NCBI RefSeq assembly: GCF_026341275.1
Contig: NZ_JAIFZO010000001.1
Span: 620,761 to 684,760 of the forward strand
Reading direction: 5' to 3'
Source: Streptomyces ortus
GTDB lineage: Bacteria > Actinomycetota > Actinomycetes > Streptomycetales > Streptomycetaceae
DNA length: 64,000 bases
The position numbers and the translations under genes were made by a program. Every line of letters begins with the position of its first letter. Positions within the stretch are counted from its first letter, which is position 1. Shown here one piece after another: positions 1 to 8,029 of the stretch. The notes under the pieces are model-generated. The model was given only the letters and a program-made list of their open reading frames with translations. It searched no databases and had not been told where the DNA came from.

Positions 1-930
1 GGCGACGCCGTGGCCGGTGAGGTCGCCGACGCTCAGCAGCGTCTGTCCGTCGGGCATGTCGAGGGCGTCGTACCAGTTGCCGCCGATCAGCGAGCTGGTC
101 GAGGAGGGCAGATAGCGGGCGGCCAGGTCCAGAGTTCCCGGGCCCCGTCGCGGAAGCGGCGGGGCGCCGCGCCACGGCGGCAGGACGGCTTCCTGCAACT
201 CGACGGCCAGGCGGCGTTCGGTCTGTGCGGCCTGCCGTTGACGCTGCAGCGAGTCACGGGTCTCGCTGACGGTCCGCTGACTGCGGCGCAGTTCGCTGAC
301 GTCCCGCAGGACGGCCCACATCGAGGCGGTGCTGCCGTCCGCGTCGAGCACCGGTTCGCCCATCATGTGCACGGTCCGTACGCCGCCGTCGGGCCGGACC
401 ATGCGGAACTCCCCGTCGATCGGTCTGCCGTCGATCAGACAGTCCGTGACCATCGAGGTCAGCCTCGGCCGGTCCTCGTCGAGGACGACGGAGGGCAGTT
501 CGTCGAGGGTGAGCGGGGGAGCGGCGGGGTCCCTGCCGAGGATCTGGAACAGTTCACCCGACCAGGTCGCCTCGTCCGTCAGCAGGTTCCACTCGGCACT
601 GCCGACCCGGCTGATCAGCGAGCCACGCCCGGGGGACGCGGGGGGCACGGCCCGTACGGCGGAGGGCGGCGCCTCCGGCTCGGCGGGGACGGTCGAGGGG
701 CCGTCCCGCAACTGCGCCAAGTGCGCGTCGAGATCGTCGAGTTGATGTACGGCCAGGTCGCACAGGGCGCGCTGCCAGCGCCCCTCCGGGTCCGTGCCGT
801 CGGCCGGCGCGTCGCGTCGTACGGCGTCCATGTCGCCCCGGAGCCGGCGCGTCTGCGAGATGAGCGCGTCGACCGAGCCGCGCGGGGGCGGCTGGGCGGC
901 AGGGTGGTCCGCCGAGAGATGGGACGGCAT
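1..930 (-). CDS. PAS-PP2C (RsbU/SpoIIE-type) serine phosphatase, C-terminus cut by window edge
   Basis: The first 310 codons are visible; the rest lies beyond the left edge. After a charged N-terminal helix region (residues about 20-75), residues about 105-215 form a PAS fold (SAEWNLLTDEATWSGELFQI, then EFRMVRPDGGVRTVHMMGEP). A coiled linker (RRSQRTVSETRDSLQRQRQA) leads to a PP2C/SpoIIE domain with the LQEAVLP entry motif, IGGNWYDALDMPDG and VGDLTGHG, which carry the metal-binding aspartates. Such proteins dephosphorylate anti-anti-sigma (STAS) partners in stress signalling; here the input would be sensed by the PAS domain. The ATG at 930 is chosen as the first start of the PAS-containing frame; no strong ribosome site is obvious. 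The partner switch is not in view. Confidence 0.87.
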   Translation of the reverse strand, partial: MPSHLSADHPAAQPPPRGSVDALISQTRRLRGDMDAVRRDAPADGTDPEGRWQRALCDLAVHQLDDLDAHLAQLRDGPSTVPAEPEAPPSAVRAVPPASPGRGSLISRVGSAEWNLLTDEATWSGELFQILGRDPAAPPLTLDELPSVVLDEDRPRLTSMVTDCLIDGRPIDGEFRMVRPDGGVRTVHMMGEPVLDADGSTASMWAVLRDVSELRRSQRTVSETRDSLQRQRQAAQTERRLAVELQEAVLPPWRGAPPLPRRGPGTLDLAARYLPSSTSSLIGGNWYDALDMPDGQTLLSVGDLTGHGVA

Positions 931-1311
931 GACGTACTCCGATACAGGCACGGTACGACCAAGGCAGAGGAAGGACCGTTACGACTGTTGCACAGCCCGC
1001 GACGCGCTGTAAGGGATTCGGCAACACACGACACGGTGGTGCCATTGGCACGTGCCACCGTCCTGGCTGGGGTACCTGACCGGGGCGGATCCCGTACGCG
1101 GATCGACGTTCGAGGCGTACTCAACTCGGGTGAGCCGAAGGGGTGCGACTCACCCGCGATCCACCCCTGCCGGCCGCAGCACGGCGTCCAGCCCCCCGAA
1201 CCGCACCCGGGGCGGCCCCGACGGGCAACACATAGGCACGCGGCCCGGCCTCCGAGACTCCACCGTCCTTGACCGGATGGTCGTCCACTCTCGCGATGCC
1301 CTCGTCGGTCA
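931..1311. other. Gene-free gap upstream of the phosphatase
   Basis: No convincing gene on either strand; open frames here are arginine-rich antisense shadows. It must hold the phosphatase promoter and a 12-base perfect palindrome at 1046-1057. The gap runs into the degraded PI-PLC fragment, so part of it may be decayed coding sequence. Confidence 0.55.
1046..1057. promoter_or_regulatory. 12-base palindrome TGGCACGTGCCA
   Basis: A perfect palindrome centred on CACGTG, nested in a larger dyad (ACGGTGG at about 1033-1039 pairing with CCACCGT at about 1055-1061). It sits about 115 bases upstream of the phosphatase start and could be an operator. No regulator can be assigned. Confidence 0.3.
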
Positions 1312-1512
1312 GTCCTGCTGAACCACTTCCTCACCGCCGACGGCGGCAGCCGTCTCGACGCGGGCGTGATCAACACCCGCCGTGCCGTGCTGGACCGGGC
1401 GCACGCGTGCGAGAGGCAGAGGGGCGCACCGGTCAACTTCGTCGCCGTCGACTACCTGACCGTCGGAGACGCGAAGGGCGCGGTGGACCGGCTCAACGCG
1501 GAGCGCGACTGA
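1312..1512 (+). pseudogene. C-terminal remnant of a secreted PI-PLC-like protein
   Basis: Sixty-six codons ending in TGA, with no start codon, signal peptide or X-domain upstream. The peptide has the C-terminal signature of bacterial PI-PLC-like proteins: LLNHFLTADGG, VLDRAHACERQRG, then VNFVAVDYLTVGDAKGAVDRL. The intact family member at 38893-40257 ends in the alignable NFLAVDRYDLGSPASAVATL. The frame is closed by a TGA at 1270-1272 and the 40 bases after it are not recognisable, so this looks like a gene truncated at its 5' end by deletion. It lies 30 bases from the convergent baeRF3 gene. Confidence 0.6.
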
Positions 1513-1543
1513 ACCCGGTCCACGGGCGCCCGACCGGGTCCGC

Positions 1544-2638
1544 TCAGTAGCGGAGCACCGCCGCCATGCCCTGCGCGTCGGCCAGTGTCCCGTCCGGCAC
1601 GAAGCGCACCTGCGCCCCGGTGTCCAGGCACTGCTCGACGATCTCGTCCACGATGTCGTGCCGGGCGTCGAGATCGTCGCCGTCGGCCGGGACGAGATGG
1701 CCGCCGCCGTCGCGTACCGTCACGCGGTGGTTCTCCTCGACGGCCAGCAGGCGCACGCGGCCGGCGGTCGCGTTCTGCCACAGCTCGTCGACGCCCGCCG
1801 CGTACGCCCGGCGCCCCCTGGCACTTTCCAGCTCGGTCGTCACGGCGTCGATGGTCCGGACGTCCTCGGCCGCGACCACCGGCCGGACCGCCTGCCACAC
1901 GGCCTCGGCCCCGGCGTGCCCGAGACCGCCGTGCGGGACGTGGAAGGCGTCCTCGGCGGCGGTGCCGACCTCGCCGAGGAGCGCGAGCGCGGCCTTCTCA
2001 CCGGCGACGTACAGGGGTCGCGGGGTGGAGCGCAGGACAGCGGCGAGGGCGGTGTCGGCGTCCCGCAGGAAGCGGCGCGTCTCCTCGTCGGTGAAGGTGC
2101 TCGGCACATCGCCGACCCGTTCCTCACGTTCGACGTCCTGCGGTTCCAGGCTCCGCGTCAGCGGGAACCCCGCCAGGTCGGCCGGCACGACACGTTCTCC
2201 GGCACCGCTCCACAGCGCGACCCGGTCGGCGGAGACCGTCAGTACCCAGTACGGGCTCTCGGCGGCCCGGGCGGCGACGAGGTTGCGGGTGAGGAACGTG
2301 TCCGACAGGACGACGCGCTCCGGAACGGTCCTGGTCAGCGACCACACCTGATGCTCACCCGGAGCCGCGAAGATCGCGAGGCCGTCCTCGGAGTGGCTCA
2401 GATCGACCTCGGCCAGTGCCTGCTCGAGCTGCTCGACGACGTCCGTCCGCCGCTCGCGGGTGACCGCGGGGTCGGCTTCCAGCCGCTTCTTCGCCTCGGC
2501 CAGCACATTGCGCAGCCGGACGGGATCCTGCGCCTTGTCGGGCTCCCTGCGATGGGTCGGCGTCAGCACCGACACCGCCGGGTAGGGCCGCGGCCTGCGC
2601 AGCTCGGTCAGAGTGTCGGAACTCAGCACATGTTCCAT
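1544..2638 (-). CDS. baeRF family 3 protein (eRF1/Pelota-like fold)
   Basis: A 364-residue cytoplasmic protein of the bacterial archaeo-eukaryotic release factor (baeRF3) type, often mislabelled chemotaxis protein in streptomycetes. Visible features are the N-terminal PAVSVLTPTHRREPDKAQDP strand with following VRLRNVLAEAKKRL helix, a central ALWSGAGERVVPADLAGFPL segment, PLYVAGEKAALALL, and a C-terminal domain of L7Ae-like layout (DIVDEIVEQCLDTGAQVRFV) ending in GMAAVLRY. Family members are predicted to act on ribosomes or translation stress by comparative genomics; no reaction is established. It is monocistronic: the neighbouring peptidase gene ends 98 bases upstream on the same strand. The ATG at 2638 fits the family N-terminus. 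Confidence 0.85.
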   Translation of the reverse strand: MEHVLSSDTLTELRRPRPYPAVSVLTPTHRREPDKAQDPVRLRNVLAEAKKRLEADPAVTRERRTDVVEQLEQALAEVDLSHSEDGLAIFAAPGEHQVWSLTRTVPERVVLSDTFLTRNLVAARAAESPYWVLTVSADRVALWSGAGERVVPADLAGFPLTRSLEPQDVEREERVGDVPSTFTDEETRRFLRDADTALAAVLRSTPRPLYVAGEKAALALLGEVGTAAEDAFHVPHGGLGHAGAEAVWQAVRPVVAAEDVRTIDAVTTELESARGRRAYAAGVDELWQNATAGRVRLLAVEENHRVTVRDGGGHLVPADGDDLDARHDIVDEIVEQCLDTGAQVRFVPDGTLADAQGMAAVLRY

Positions 2639-2735
2639 AAAGGCACCTTAGAACCGAATCGAGGCCGTGGCATTCGGAGGAACCCGGCCGGGAGACCGCG
2701 GTGGCCGGCGCGTACATCGCGTGGCGGTCCGTGCC

Positions 2736-4379
2736 TCACTCCTCCGAGCCGCACGAGCTGCCGTCGGCGGGCAGCCGCCCGTACAGCAGGAAGTCGTCGA
2801 TCTTCCGGTGCACGCACTTCGAGGACGAGTAACCGGTGTGGCCCTCGCCCTTGTTGTCGAGGACGACAGCCGACGGGCCGAGCCGTTCCGCGGTCTCCGT
2901 GGTCCAGCGGTACGGCGTGGCGGGGTCGCCGCGGGTGCCGACGAGGAGCATCTTCGGGGTGTCGACGTCCCGCACCTCGTCGCGGATGTACGAGGTGCCC
3001 TTGGGGCGTCCGTAGCACATCAGGGCCTGGGCGAGCCGGTACCGGCCGAAGACCGGTGACGCCTGCTCGTACGCGGCACGCAGCCTGCCGAAGCCGTCGA
3101 CGAGCTGGTCGGCGGTGGGCCGGTCGGGGTCGTCGGCGCAGTTGACGGCCATGAGCGCGGCCGGAAGGTTGTCGAGCGGGATCTCCCCCTCGTCGACGAG
3201 ACCGCCGTCCTCGCGGGGGGAGTCCGGACGGAGGAGGCCGCCGCTGGGGTGTGAGCCGCCGCCCACGAAGAACCCCATGATGCCCCGCGTGTCGCCGTCC
3301 TGGACCAGCGAGGTGAGCGCGTGTGACAGGGCCGGCCACAGCTCCTTGCTGTAGAGGGCCTGCCCTATCGCGCCCACGAGGTCCTGGCCGGAGAACGGAA
3401 TGCCGAAGTCCGACGGCACCGGGTTCTCGTCCAGCGAACGGATCAGCCGCAGCACCTCCTCCCGCGCCGAACGCGAGTCCTGGCCGAAGGCGCAGTTGAC
3501 GTCCTCCGTGCACCAGTCGAGGAAGTCCTCCAGGGCGGTCTGCTGGCCCTGGGCGCCGACGATGCCCTGCTCGCTCAGCGGTTCCGTGAGGGTGTCCACG
3601 CCGTCCAGGACCATGCGGCCGGTCCTGTCGGGGAACTGGGCCGCGTACACCGCGCCCAGCCGCGTCCCGTACGAGAAGCCGAGGTAGTTGAGCTTCTTGT
3701 CGCCGAGGGCCGCGCGCATCACGTCGAGGTCGCGCGAGGCGTCGACCGTGCCGATGTGCGGCAGCACCGGCCCGGAGTGCTCGGCGCACTCCGCGGCGAG
3801 CTCGCGCAGCACTTCGAGAGCGGCCCGCGGATCGTCGCTCTCGTCCACCTGCGTCTGGGCCCGCGCCCGTGCCTCCCCCTGTGCCTGGGCCTCCGTCCCG
3901 GCCCTGGTCTCCGCGTCGGGATCGGGGGCCTGCGTTCCCTCGTCCGAGCCCTCGCCGCAGCTGACCGGTGAGCTGCGGCCGACGCCGCGCGGATCGAAGG
4001 TCACCACGTCGTAGCCGTTCGTGAGACCCATGAAGTCCTCGCCGCCGTCGGCGAGTTCGCCGACCCCCGGGCCGCCGGGGCCGCCGAAGTTCAGCAGCAC
4101 CGAGCCCCTGGACTTGCCGGTCGCGCGGAATCTGGCCATGGCAAGGTCGAGCGTTCCGTCGGCCGGGTTCGCGTAGTCGACGGGGACGGTCACCTTCCCG
4201 CACTGCAGGCCGTCGGGCAGCCCGTCACCCGGACAGGCCGACCACTTGATCGTCTGGTCGTGGAAGCGGGACAGGTCGGGTCGGTCGGCGGCAGCCGCGG
4301 CCACCGCCGGCAGCCCTGCTCCCAGCAGGGCCAGCGACATGGCGCAGGTGAGGGCACGGCGTCGGCGCGTTGACAGCAT
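2736..4379 (-). CDS. Secreted alpha/beta hydrolase with TAP C-terminal domain (tripeptidyl aminopeptidase family)
   Basis: A 547-residue exported serine hydrolase. The N-terminus is a Sec signal (STRRRRALTCAMSLALLGAG, then PAVAAAAADRP). The fold shows the oxyanion loop FGGPGGPG, the DPRGVGRS strand, the nucleophile elbow GFSYGTRLG, and near the end a TAP-type domain with KGEGHTGYSSSKC, where the His completes the triad. It is therefore close to Streptomyces Tap/SlpD/SlpE peptidases, which remove N-terminal peptides from secreted proteins. A low-complexity Glu/Ala/Gln insert (DAETRAGTEAQAQGEARARA) interrupts the hydrolase domain. The ATG at 4379 is preferred over an in-frame GTG at 4607: it has a GGGAGG site 6 bases upstream and places the signal peptide at the N-terminus. 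Confidence 0.88.
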   Translation of the reverse strand: MLSTRRRRALTCAMSLALLGAGLPAVAAAAADRPDLSRFHDQTIKWSACPGDGLPDGLQCGKVTVPVDYANPADGTLDLAMARFRATGKSRGSVLLNFGGPGGPGVGELADGGEDFMGLTNGYDVVTFDPRGVGRSSPVSCGEGSDEGTQAPDPDAETRAGTEAQAQGEARARAQTQVDESDDPRAALEVLRELAAECAEHSGPVLPHIGTVDASRDLDVMRAALGDKKLNYLGFSYGTRLGAVYAAQFPDRTGRMVLDGVDTLTEPLSEQGIVGAQGQQTALEDFLDWCTEDVNCAFGQDSRSAREEVLRLIRSLDENPVPSDFGIPFSGQDLVGAIGQALYSKELWPALSHALTSLVQDGDTRGIMGFFVGGGSHPSGGLLRPDSPREDGGLVDEGEIPLDNLPAALMAVNCADDPDRPTADQLVDGFGRLRAAYEQASPVFGRYRLAQALMCYGRPKGTSYIRDEVRDVDTPKMLLVGTRGDPATPYRWTTETAERLGPSAVVLDNKGEGHTGYSSSKCVHRKIDDFLLYGRLPADGSSCGSEE

Positions 4380-4530
4380 CAGGCCTCCCGGGACGCCCCG
4401 GCCCGCGGCCGGGATTTTCCCCTCGACCCCCTCGATCACGATAAGGGGGCACCTGGGGGCACGCCTCCGGGCGAGCGGGGCGTCGGCAGGGGCCTTGTCC
4501 TGCGCCGCCGTCACCGGCACCGCCTCAGCC

Positions 4531-4590
4531 GCCGCCGGCTCGACAGCCGCCTGCTGGGCTGCCGCCGGCTCGACATCCGCCTGCTGGGCC
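4531..4590. repeat. Tandem duplication of a 30-base unit
   Basis: Two head-to-tail copies (4531-4560 and 4561-4590), each beginning GCCGCCGGCTCGACA, differing at two or three positions. In the minus frame they would encode QQADVEPAAA then QQAAVEPAAA. The multiple-of-three length fits a coding repeat, but the downstream start with ribosome site and signal peptide argues the region is leader DNA. Confidence 0.75.
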
Positions 4591-4662
4591 ACCGCGTGCT
4601 CGGTCACTGCCCGCTCATCCGCAGTCGATCGTCCGCTCGAAGAGGGCGTTTGCCGGATGAGC

Positions 4663-4690
4663 CATAACCTGCGCGGTTTGCCCGCGTTTA
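4663..4690 (+). promoter_or_regulatory. BldN-like promoter of the chaplin gene
   Basis: CATAAC (4663-4668) and CGTTTA (4685-4690) are separated by exactly 16 bases, close to the sigma-BldN consensus as I recall it (CGTAAC, 16-17 bases, CGTTGA; five of six matches in each box). The start codon is 50 bases downstream. Chaplin genes are established BldN targets, so the match is biologically apt, but it rests on one site read by eye. Confidence 0.5.
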
Positions 4691-4740
4691 AAACGATGCG
4701 GGCGCCTGCTCGCGATCATGTCCTGGAAGGCAGGGAACCT

Positions 4741-5460
4741 ATGAAGCGGGTTGCCCGAAGTGGTTTGATCATCGTGGCCGCCGCCTCCGGCGCCGTGGCC
4801 GTGACCATGCCGGCGTACGCGGACTCCGCGGCCGACGGCGGCACGGCCCACTCGCCCGGGGTGATCTCCGGCAACACCATTCAGCTCCCGGTGGACGTAC
4901 CGGTGAACGCGTGCGGGAACACCGTGAACGTGGTCGGGCTCCTCAACCCGGCGGCGGGCAACAGCTGCGCCAACGAGGGCGATGGCGCAGCAAGCGCGCA
5001 CGACGGTGGCGCGGGCGCGGTGGCCGAGGGCGCCGAGAAGGACTCGCCGGGCCTGATCTCCGGCAACGGCGTGCACCTCCCGGTCCAGCTCCCCGTGAAC
5101 GTCACCGGCAACTCGGTGAGCGTGGTCGGCATCGGCAACCCCGCCGTCGGCAACGAATCCTCGAACACCTCGGCACCGGGGCCGCAGCTGCCGGAGAAGC
5201 CGTCCGGATCGAAGCCGCCCCAGCCGTCGAAGCCGCCCGTGGCCCCGGCCGACCCCGCTGATCCGGCCGACCCGGTGGAGGCCGAGGGACCGCAGATCCT
5301 GCCGCAGGCGGTCCCCAGGGCCGCCCTGGCCTCGACCGGCACGGACCTGATGGGCCCGACGGTCGCCGCGAGCGCCGCGCTGATGCTGGGCGGGGCCGCG
5401 CTGTACCGCCGCTCCCGGCCCGCCGCGGCTCAGCGATCGGGCCGCCGGGACGGACGCTGA
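4741..5460 (+). CDS. Long chaplin with two chaplin domains and a sortase LAxTG anchor
   Basis: A 239-residue hydrophobic sheath protein that coats aerial hyphae and spores. Layout: Sec signal peptide (MKRVARSGLIIVAAASGAVA, cut after AYA), chaplin domain 1 (about residues 38-78, GVISGNTIQLPVDVPVNACG), chaplin domain 2 (about 102-140, GLISGNGVHLPVQLPVNVTG), a Pro/Ala/Asp spacer, then LASTG, a membrane helix and a basic tail. The LAxTG motif marks it for covalent attachment by class E sortases, as in ChpA-C. Domain 1 has the two conserved cysteines (NACGN, NSCAN); domain 2 has none. The ATG at 4741 follows GGAAGGCAGGGA. I cannot say which of chpA/B/C it corresponds to. Confidence 0.93.
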   Translation: MKRVARSGLIIVAAASGAVAVTMPAYADSAADGGTAHSPGVISGNTIQLPVDVPVNACGNTVNVVGLLNPAAGNSCANEGDGAASAHDGGAGAVAEGAEKDSPGLISGNGVHLPVQLPVNVTGNSVSVVGIGNPAVGNESSNTSAPGPQLPEKPSGSKPPQPSKPPVAPADPADPADPVEAEGPQILPQAVPRAALASTGTDLMGPTVAASAALMLGGAALYRRSRPAAAQRSGRRDGR

Positions 5461-5500
5461 CCTTGCGCCCGCGGTCGCGCACCGGCCGGAGCCGTGGCCC

Positions 5501-5564
5501 GGACCGGCGCCCTGGTCCGGACCGGCGCCCTGGTCCGGACCGGCGCCCGGGTCCGGACCGGTGC
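5501..5564. repeat. 18-base tandem repeat, about 3.5 copies, internally palindromic
   Basis: Units GGACCGGCGCCCTGGTCC at 5501-5518, 5519-5536 and (one change) 5537-5554, with a partial fourth copy. Each junction forms the palindrome GGTCCGGACC. The array lies 40 bases after the chaplin stop and 52 bases before the convergent acyltransferase end, so it could act as a bidirectional terminator or be a neutral variable repeat. Confidence 0.85.
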
Positions 5565-5615
5565 GCGCCGCGCTGACCCCCGACGGCCTTGTGGGGTCTC
5601 CCGGGCCGCGCTTCT

Positions 5616-6749
5616 TCACCCAGGTCGGCCGGGTCGGGCGCCCTTGGAGGTCTGCCCCGTCCCGGCCTCCTCGCGGGAGCGGAACATCCACTCCATGCGG
5701 GGCTCGACGGCGAACCGGAACACCGTGCGGACCGGCGCGGAGCACAGCGCGGTGATGAGGCCCACGGCGGCCACGGTGACGGCCAGTTCGCCGAGCGCGG
5801 TGTGCAGCCAGGGGTGGTCGTACCAGTCCCAGAAGCGGGACGCCTTGATCACGAAACCGTGCAGCAGATAGCCGTACATCGTGCCCGCGCCCAGCGCCGT
5901 GCACCACAGGTGCCGCCCGGGAACCCAGGACAGGAAACAGGCCGTCAGGACCAGGGCGAGGCAGAACAGCGCCGGAGTGCTGAAGAGCCCCACCCAGTTC
6001 GGCGCGCCCTGACCCGTGACACTGCCCCGGTGGTAGAGCCAGCCCGCGCTGAACCAGGGCGCCACCAGATACGCCGTGAGCAGCGCCGCCGCGGCCACCG
6101 GCAGCGCGAGCAGCCGTACGCGCCAGGTCCGCAGCCGCTCGAAGTGCTCGGCTCGCAGCGTCAGCCCGAGCACGAAGAACGGCAGGAATCCCAGCACCCG
6201 CTGGATGGAGATGTCCCCGCCCAGATCCGGTGAGACGGCGGCCAACACCGCCAACGCCAGGGCGACCGGCACCGGGTGACGCAGTGTCAGCCACAGCGGC
6301 GTGGTGATCCGCCAGATGAAGAGCGCGAGCAGGAACCACATCACGTACCAGGGGTCCAGCAGACTCAGCGGATAGCCGGGATCGTCCTGCGCCCACCGGT
6401 AGAACAGCGTGTACGCGGTCTCGAAGACCAGATACGGCACGACGACGCTGGTCAGGAGCCGCCGCACCCGGCCCGGCGCCATGTCGAAACTCCGCGAGAA
6501 ATAGCCGGAGACGAGGGCGAACGCGGGCATGTGGAAGGCGTAGACGGTCAGATACGCGGCGGTCGCGAACCGGCTCCCGTGGGTCAGGGGCTCCCAGGCG
6601 TGGCCACAGGCCACCAGCACGATGGTGAGGTACTTCGCGTTGTCGAAGTACGGGTCCCGGCGGGCGGACGCCGCCCCGGGGGCGGGCGTGGACGCGGTGG
6701 GGCTCGCCCGTGGCGCTATGGGCGCGGGGACCGACAGATCGTGCGACAC
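5616..6749 (-). CDS. Acyltransferase family integral membrane protein (OpgC/acyltransferase-3 type)
   Basis: A 377-residue polytopic membrane protein with about ten hydrophobic helices. The first begins after RRDPYFDNAKYLTIVLVACG, carrying the family motif in which a catalytic-type His (CGHAWEPL) lies in the first helix, followed by YAFHMPAFALVSGYFSRSF and LLDPWYVMWFLLALFIWR. These enzymes move acyl groups onto extracytoplasmic sugars or glycans; the acceptor cannot be told. The C-terminus is cytoplasmic and basic. The start is the second of two adjacent GTG codons, five bases after AGGAG; the other is 6752. It converges on the chaplin gene and is divergent from the next GNAT gene. Confidence 0.85.
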   Translation of the reverse strand: MSHDLSVPAPIAPRASPTASTPAPGAASARRDPYFDNAKYLTIVLVACGHAWEPLTHGSRFATAAYLTVYAFHMPAFALVSGYFSRSFDMAPGRVRRLLTSVVVPYLVFETAYTLFYRWAQDDPGYPLSLLDPWYVMWFLLALFIWRITTPLWLTLRHPVPVALALAVLAAVSPDLGGDISIQRVLGFLPFFVLGLTLRAEHFERLRTWRVRLLALPVAAAALLTAYLVAPWFSAGWLYHRGSVTGQGAPNWVGLFSTPALFCLALVLTACFLSWVPGRHLWCTALGAGTMYGYLLHGFVIKASRFWDWYDHPWLHTALGELAVTVAAVGLITALCSAPVRTVFRFAVEPRMEWMFRSREEAGTGQTSKGARPGRPG

Positions 6750-6917
6750 CACATCTCCTGGCCTCGGTGGCGGTGAGCCGATCTCTGCCGCCTGCCCCCT
6801 CACGTACGGCTCAGTCGTGCCCCGCGTTCGTTCGTACGAACGAGGACCGCGCGGACGCAAAGGCGCGGCACCCGAAACTCCGTTGCCCGGTTGTTCCGCG
6901 GATGCTGGAGTGGCGGG

Positions 6918-7697
6918 ATGGATCACACAGCGGTACTGGCACTCTTCGACCGGGACATGCGGGAGAACGCGCGGCCTTTCGGCATCGACTCCGTCGTGGA
7001 GCGCGTCGGCGGGGTGGTCCGGCACGTGGGTACGGAGCAGGGCTGGAACGGAGTGCTCTGGTCGGACCTCACCGAGGCCGACGCGGACGCGGCGATCGCC
7101 GGACAGATCCGCCACTTCGCGCAGCTCGGCCGCGAGTTCGAGTGGAAGCTGTACGGGCACGACCGGCCGCACGATCTGGGGCAGCGCCTGCTGGCCGCCG
7201 GCTTCACCCCCGAACCGGCGGAAACCCTGATGATCATCGAGGCCGGTGAACTTGATCTCGACGCCGAGGCGCCGCCGGGAGTCGAGCTGCGGCCTGTCAC
7301 CGACGCCGCCGGGGTCGGGCTCATGGCCGACGTCCACGAGAAGGCCTTCGGCACGCCCGGCACCGGGCTGCGCCACCAGATGCTCGCCCTGCTCGACGAG
7401 GCCCCGGAGACCGTCGTCGCGGTCGTGGCCCTCGCCGACGGCGTTCCGGTCAGCTCGGCCCGGATGGAACTCGTCCCCGGCACGCGGTTCGCCGGGCTGT
7501 GGGGCGGCGGCACCGTCGAGGCGTGGCGGGGCCGCGGCATCTACCGCGCCCTGATCGCCCACCGAGCCCGGATCGCCGCCGACCGCGGCTACCCCTACCT
7601 CCAGGTCGACGCCTCCGACCAGAGCCGCCCCGTTCTCCAGCGGCTGGGTTTCGCCCCGCTCACCACGACCGTCCCGTACGTTCACGCGGCGCCCTGA
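6918..7697 (+). CDS. GNAT family N-acetyltransferase (tandem-domain size)
   Basis: A 259-residue cytoplasmic acetyltransferase. The C-terminal half is a standard GNAT fold: VELRPVTDAAGVG strand, then FAGLWGGGTVEAWRGRGIYR with the acetyl-CoA pyrophosphate loop (WRGRGI), and a last strand PYLQVDASDQSRPVLQRLGF. The N-terminal half (DRDMRENARPFGIDSVVERV, then LWSDLTEADADAAIAGQI) resembles a degenerate GNAT lobe, so the protein may have arisen by duplication. The substrate is unknown. The ATG at 6918 is preceded by GGAGTGGCGGG; an earlier in-frame ATG at 6891 would add an unconserved cysteine/glycine-rich piece. Confidence 0.84.
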   Translation: MDHTAVLALFDRDMRENARPFGIDSVVERVGGVVRHVGTEQGWNGVLWSDLTEADADAAIAGQIRHFAQLGREFEWKLYGHDRPHDLGQRLLAAGFTPEPAETLMIIEAGELDLDAEAPPGVELRPVTDAAGVGLMADVHEKAFGTPGTGLRHQMLALLDEAPETVVAVVALADGVPVSSARMELVPGTRFAGLWGGGTVEAWRGRGIYRALIAHRARIAADRGYPYLQVDASDQSRPVLQRLGFAPLTTTVPYVHAAP

Positions 7698-8029
7698 CCG
7701 CGCGGGGGAAGGGGGCCGAACAGCCCTCGGTGCGGGCCGGGCGGCCCCGGGCGGCGGGAAGGGCCGCGTGGCACGCTGCGGGAGACGGGACCCACCGTCC
7801 CGGGATCGGCCTCCCGCGCCGCCACGTATCTCCCGCACAGGGCGACGCACGGTCGAGGCCGTGGGTCCGCCGATACGAAGGGGAGGGCGTGTCGGCGGAC
7901 CCGGAGACCGGCCGGACGTGACGCAGACGTCCTGTCACCACATCGCACGCGGCGCCACTCCGAACCACTTGCGCGCCCCCGCGATCCGCTCCGAACCGCG
8001 TGCGGCGTGCCGCACGCGGTCCGTTCCCG
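7698..8029. other. Gene-free gap between convergent genes
   Basis: Nothing convincing. Short open frames on both strands are Arg/Pro-rich and lack ribosome sites. The first 60 bases after the GNAT stop are G-rich with several CCCGGG-type dyads that might serve as a terminator. Confidence 0.5.

Larger units (their letters stand above)
4380..4740. other. Divergent intergenic region between peptidase and chaplin
   Basis: Holds the promoters of two divergent genes. On the peptidase side is a tandem 30-base repeat (4531-4590). On the chaplin side is a BldN-like promoter (4663-4690) and an A/T-rich GTTTAAAACG stretch, unusual in this DNA. The minus-strand frame stays open across it (from 4607), but I regard that as non-coding. 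Confidence 0.6.

Noticed and set aside
10..1272. A 420-codon plus-strand open frame over the phosphatase gene
   Set aside because: Arg/Pro/Gly-rich translation without any family motif; the minus strand encodes clear PAS and PP2C motifs.
4380..4607. Extension of the secreted peptidase to the GTG at 4607
   Set aside because: It would bury the signal peptide 76 residues inside the protein; ATG 4379 has a GGGAGG site at good distance.
7660..7968. Minus-strand 102-codon frame after the GNAT gene
   Set aside because: Overlaps the GNAT 3' end, composition is Arg/Pro-rich and there is no ribosome site or known family.
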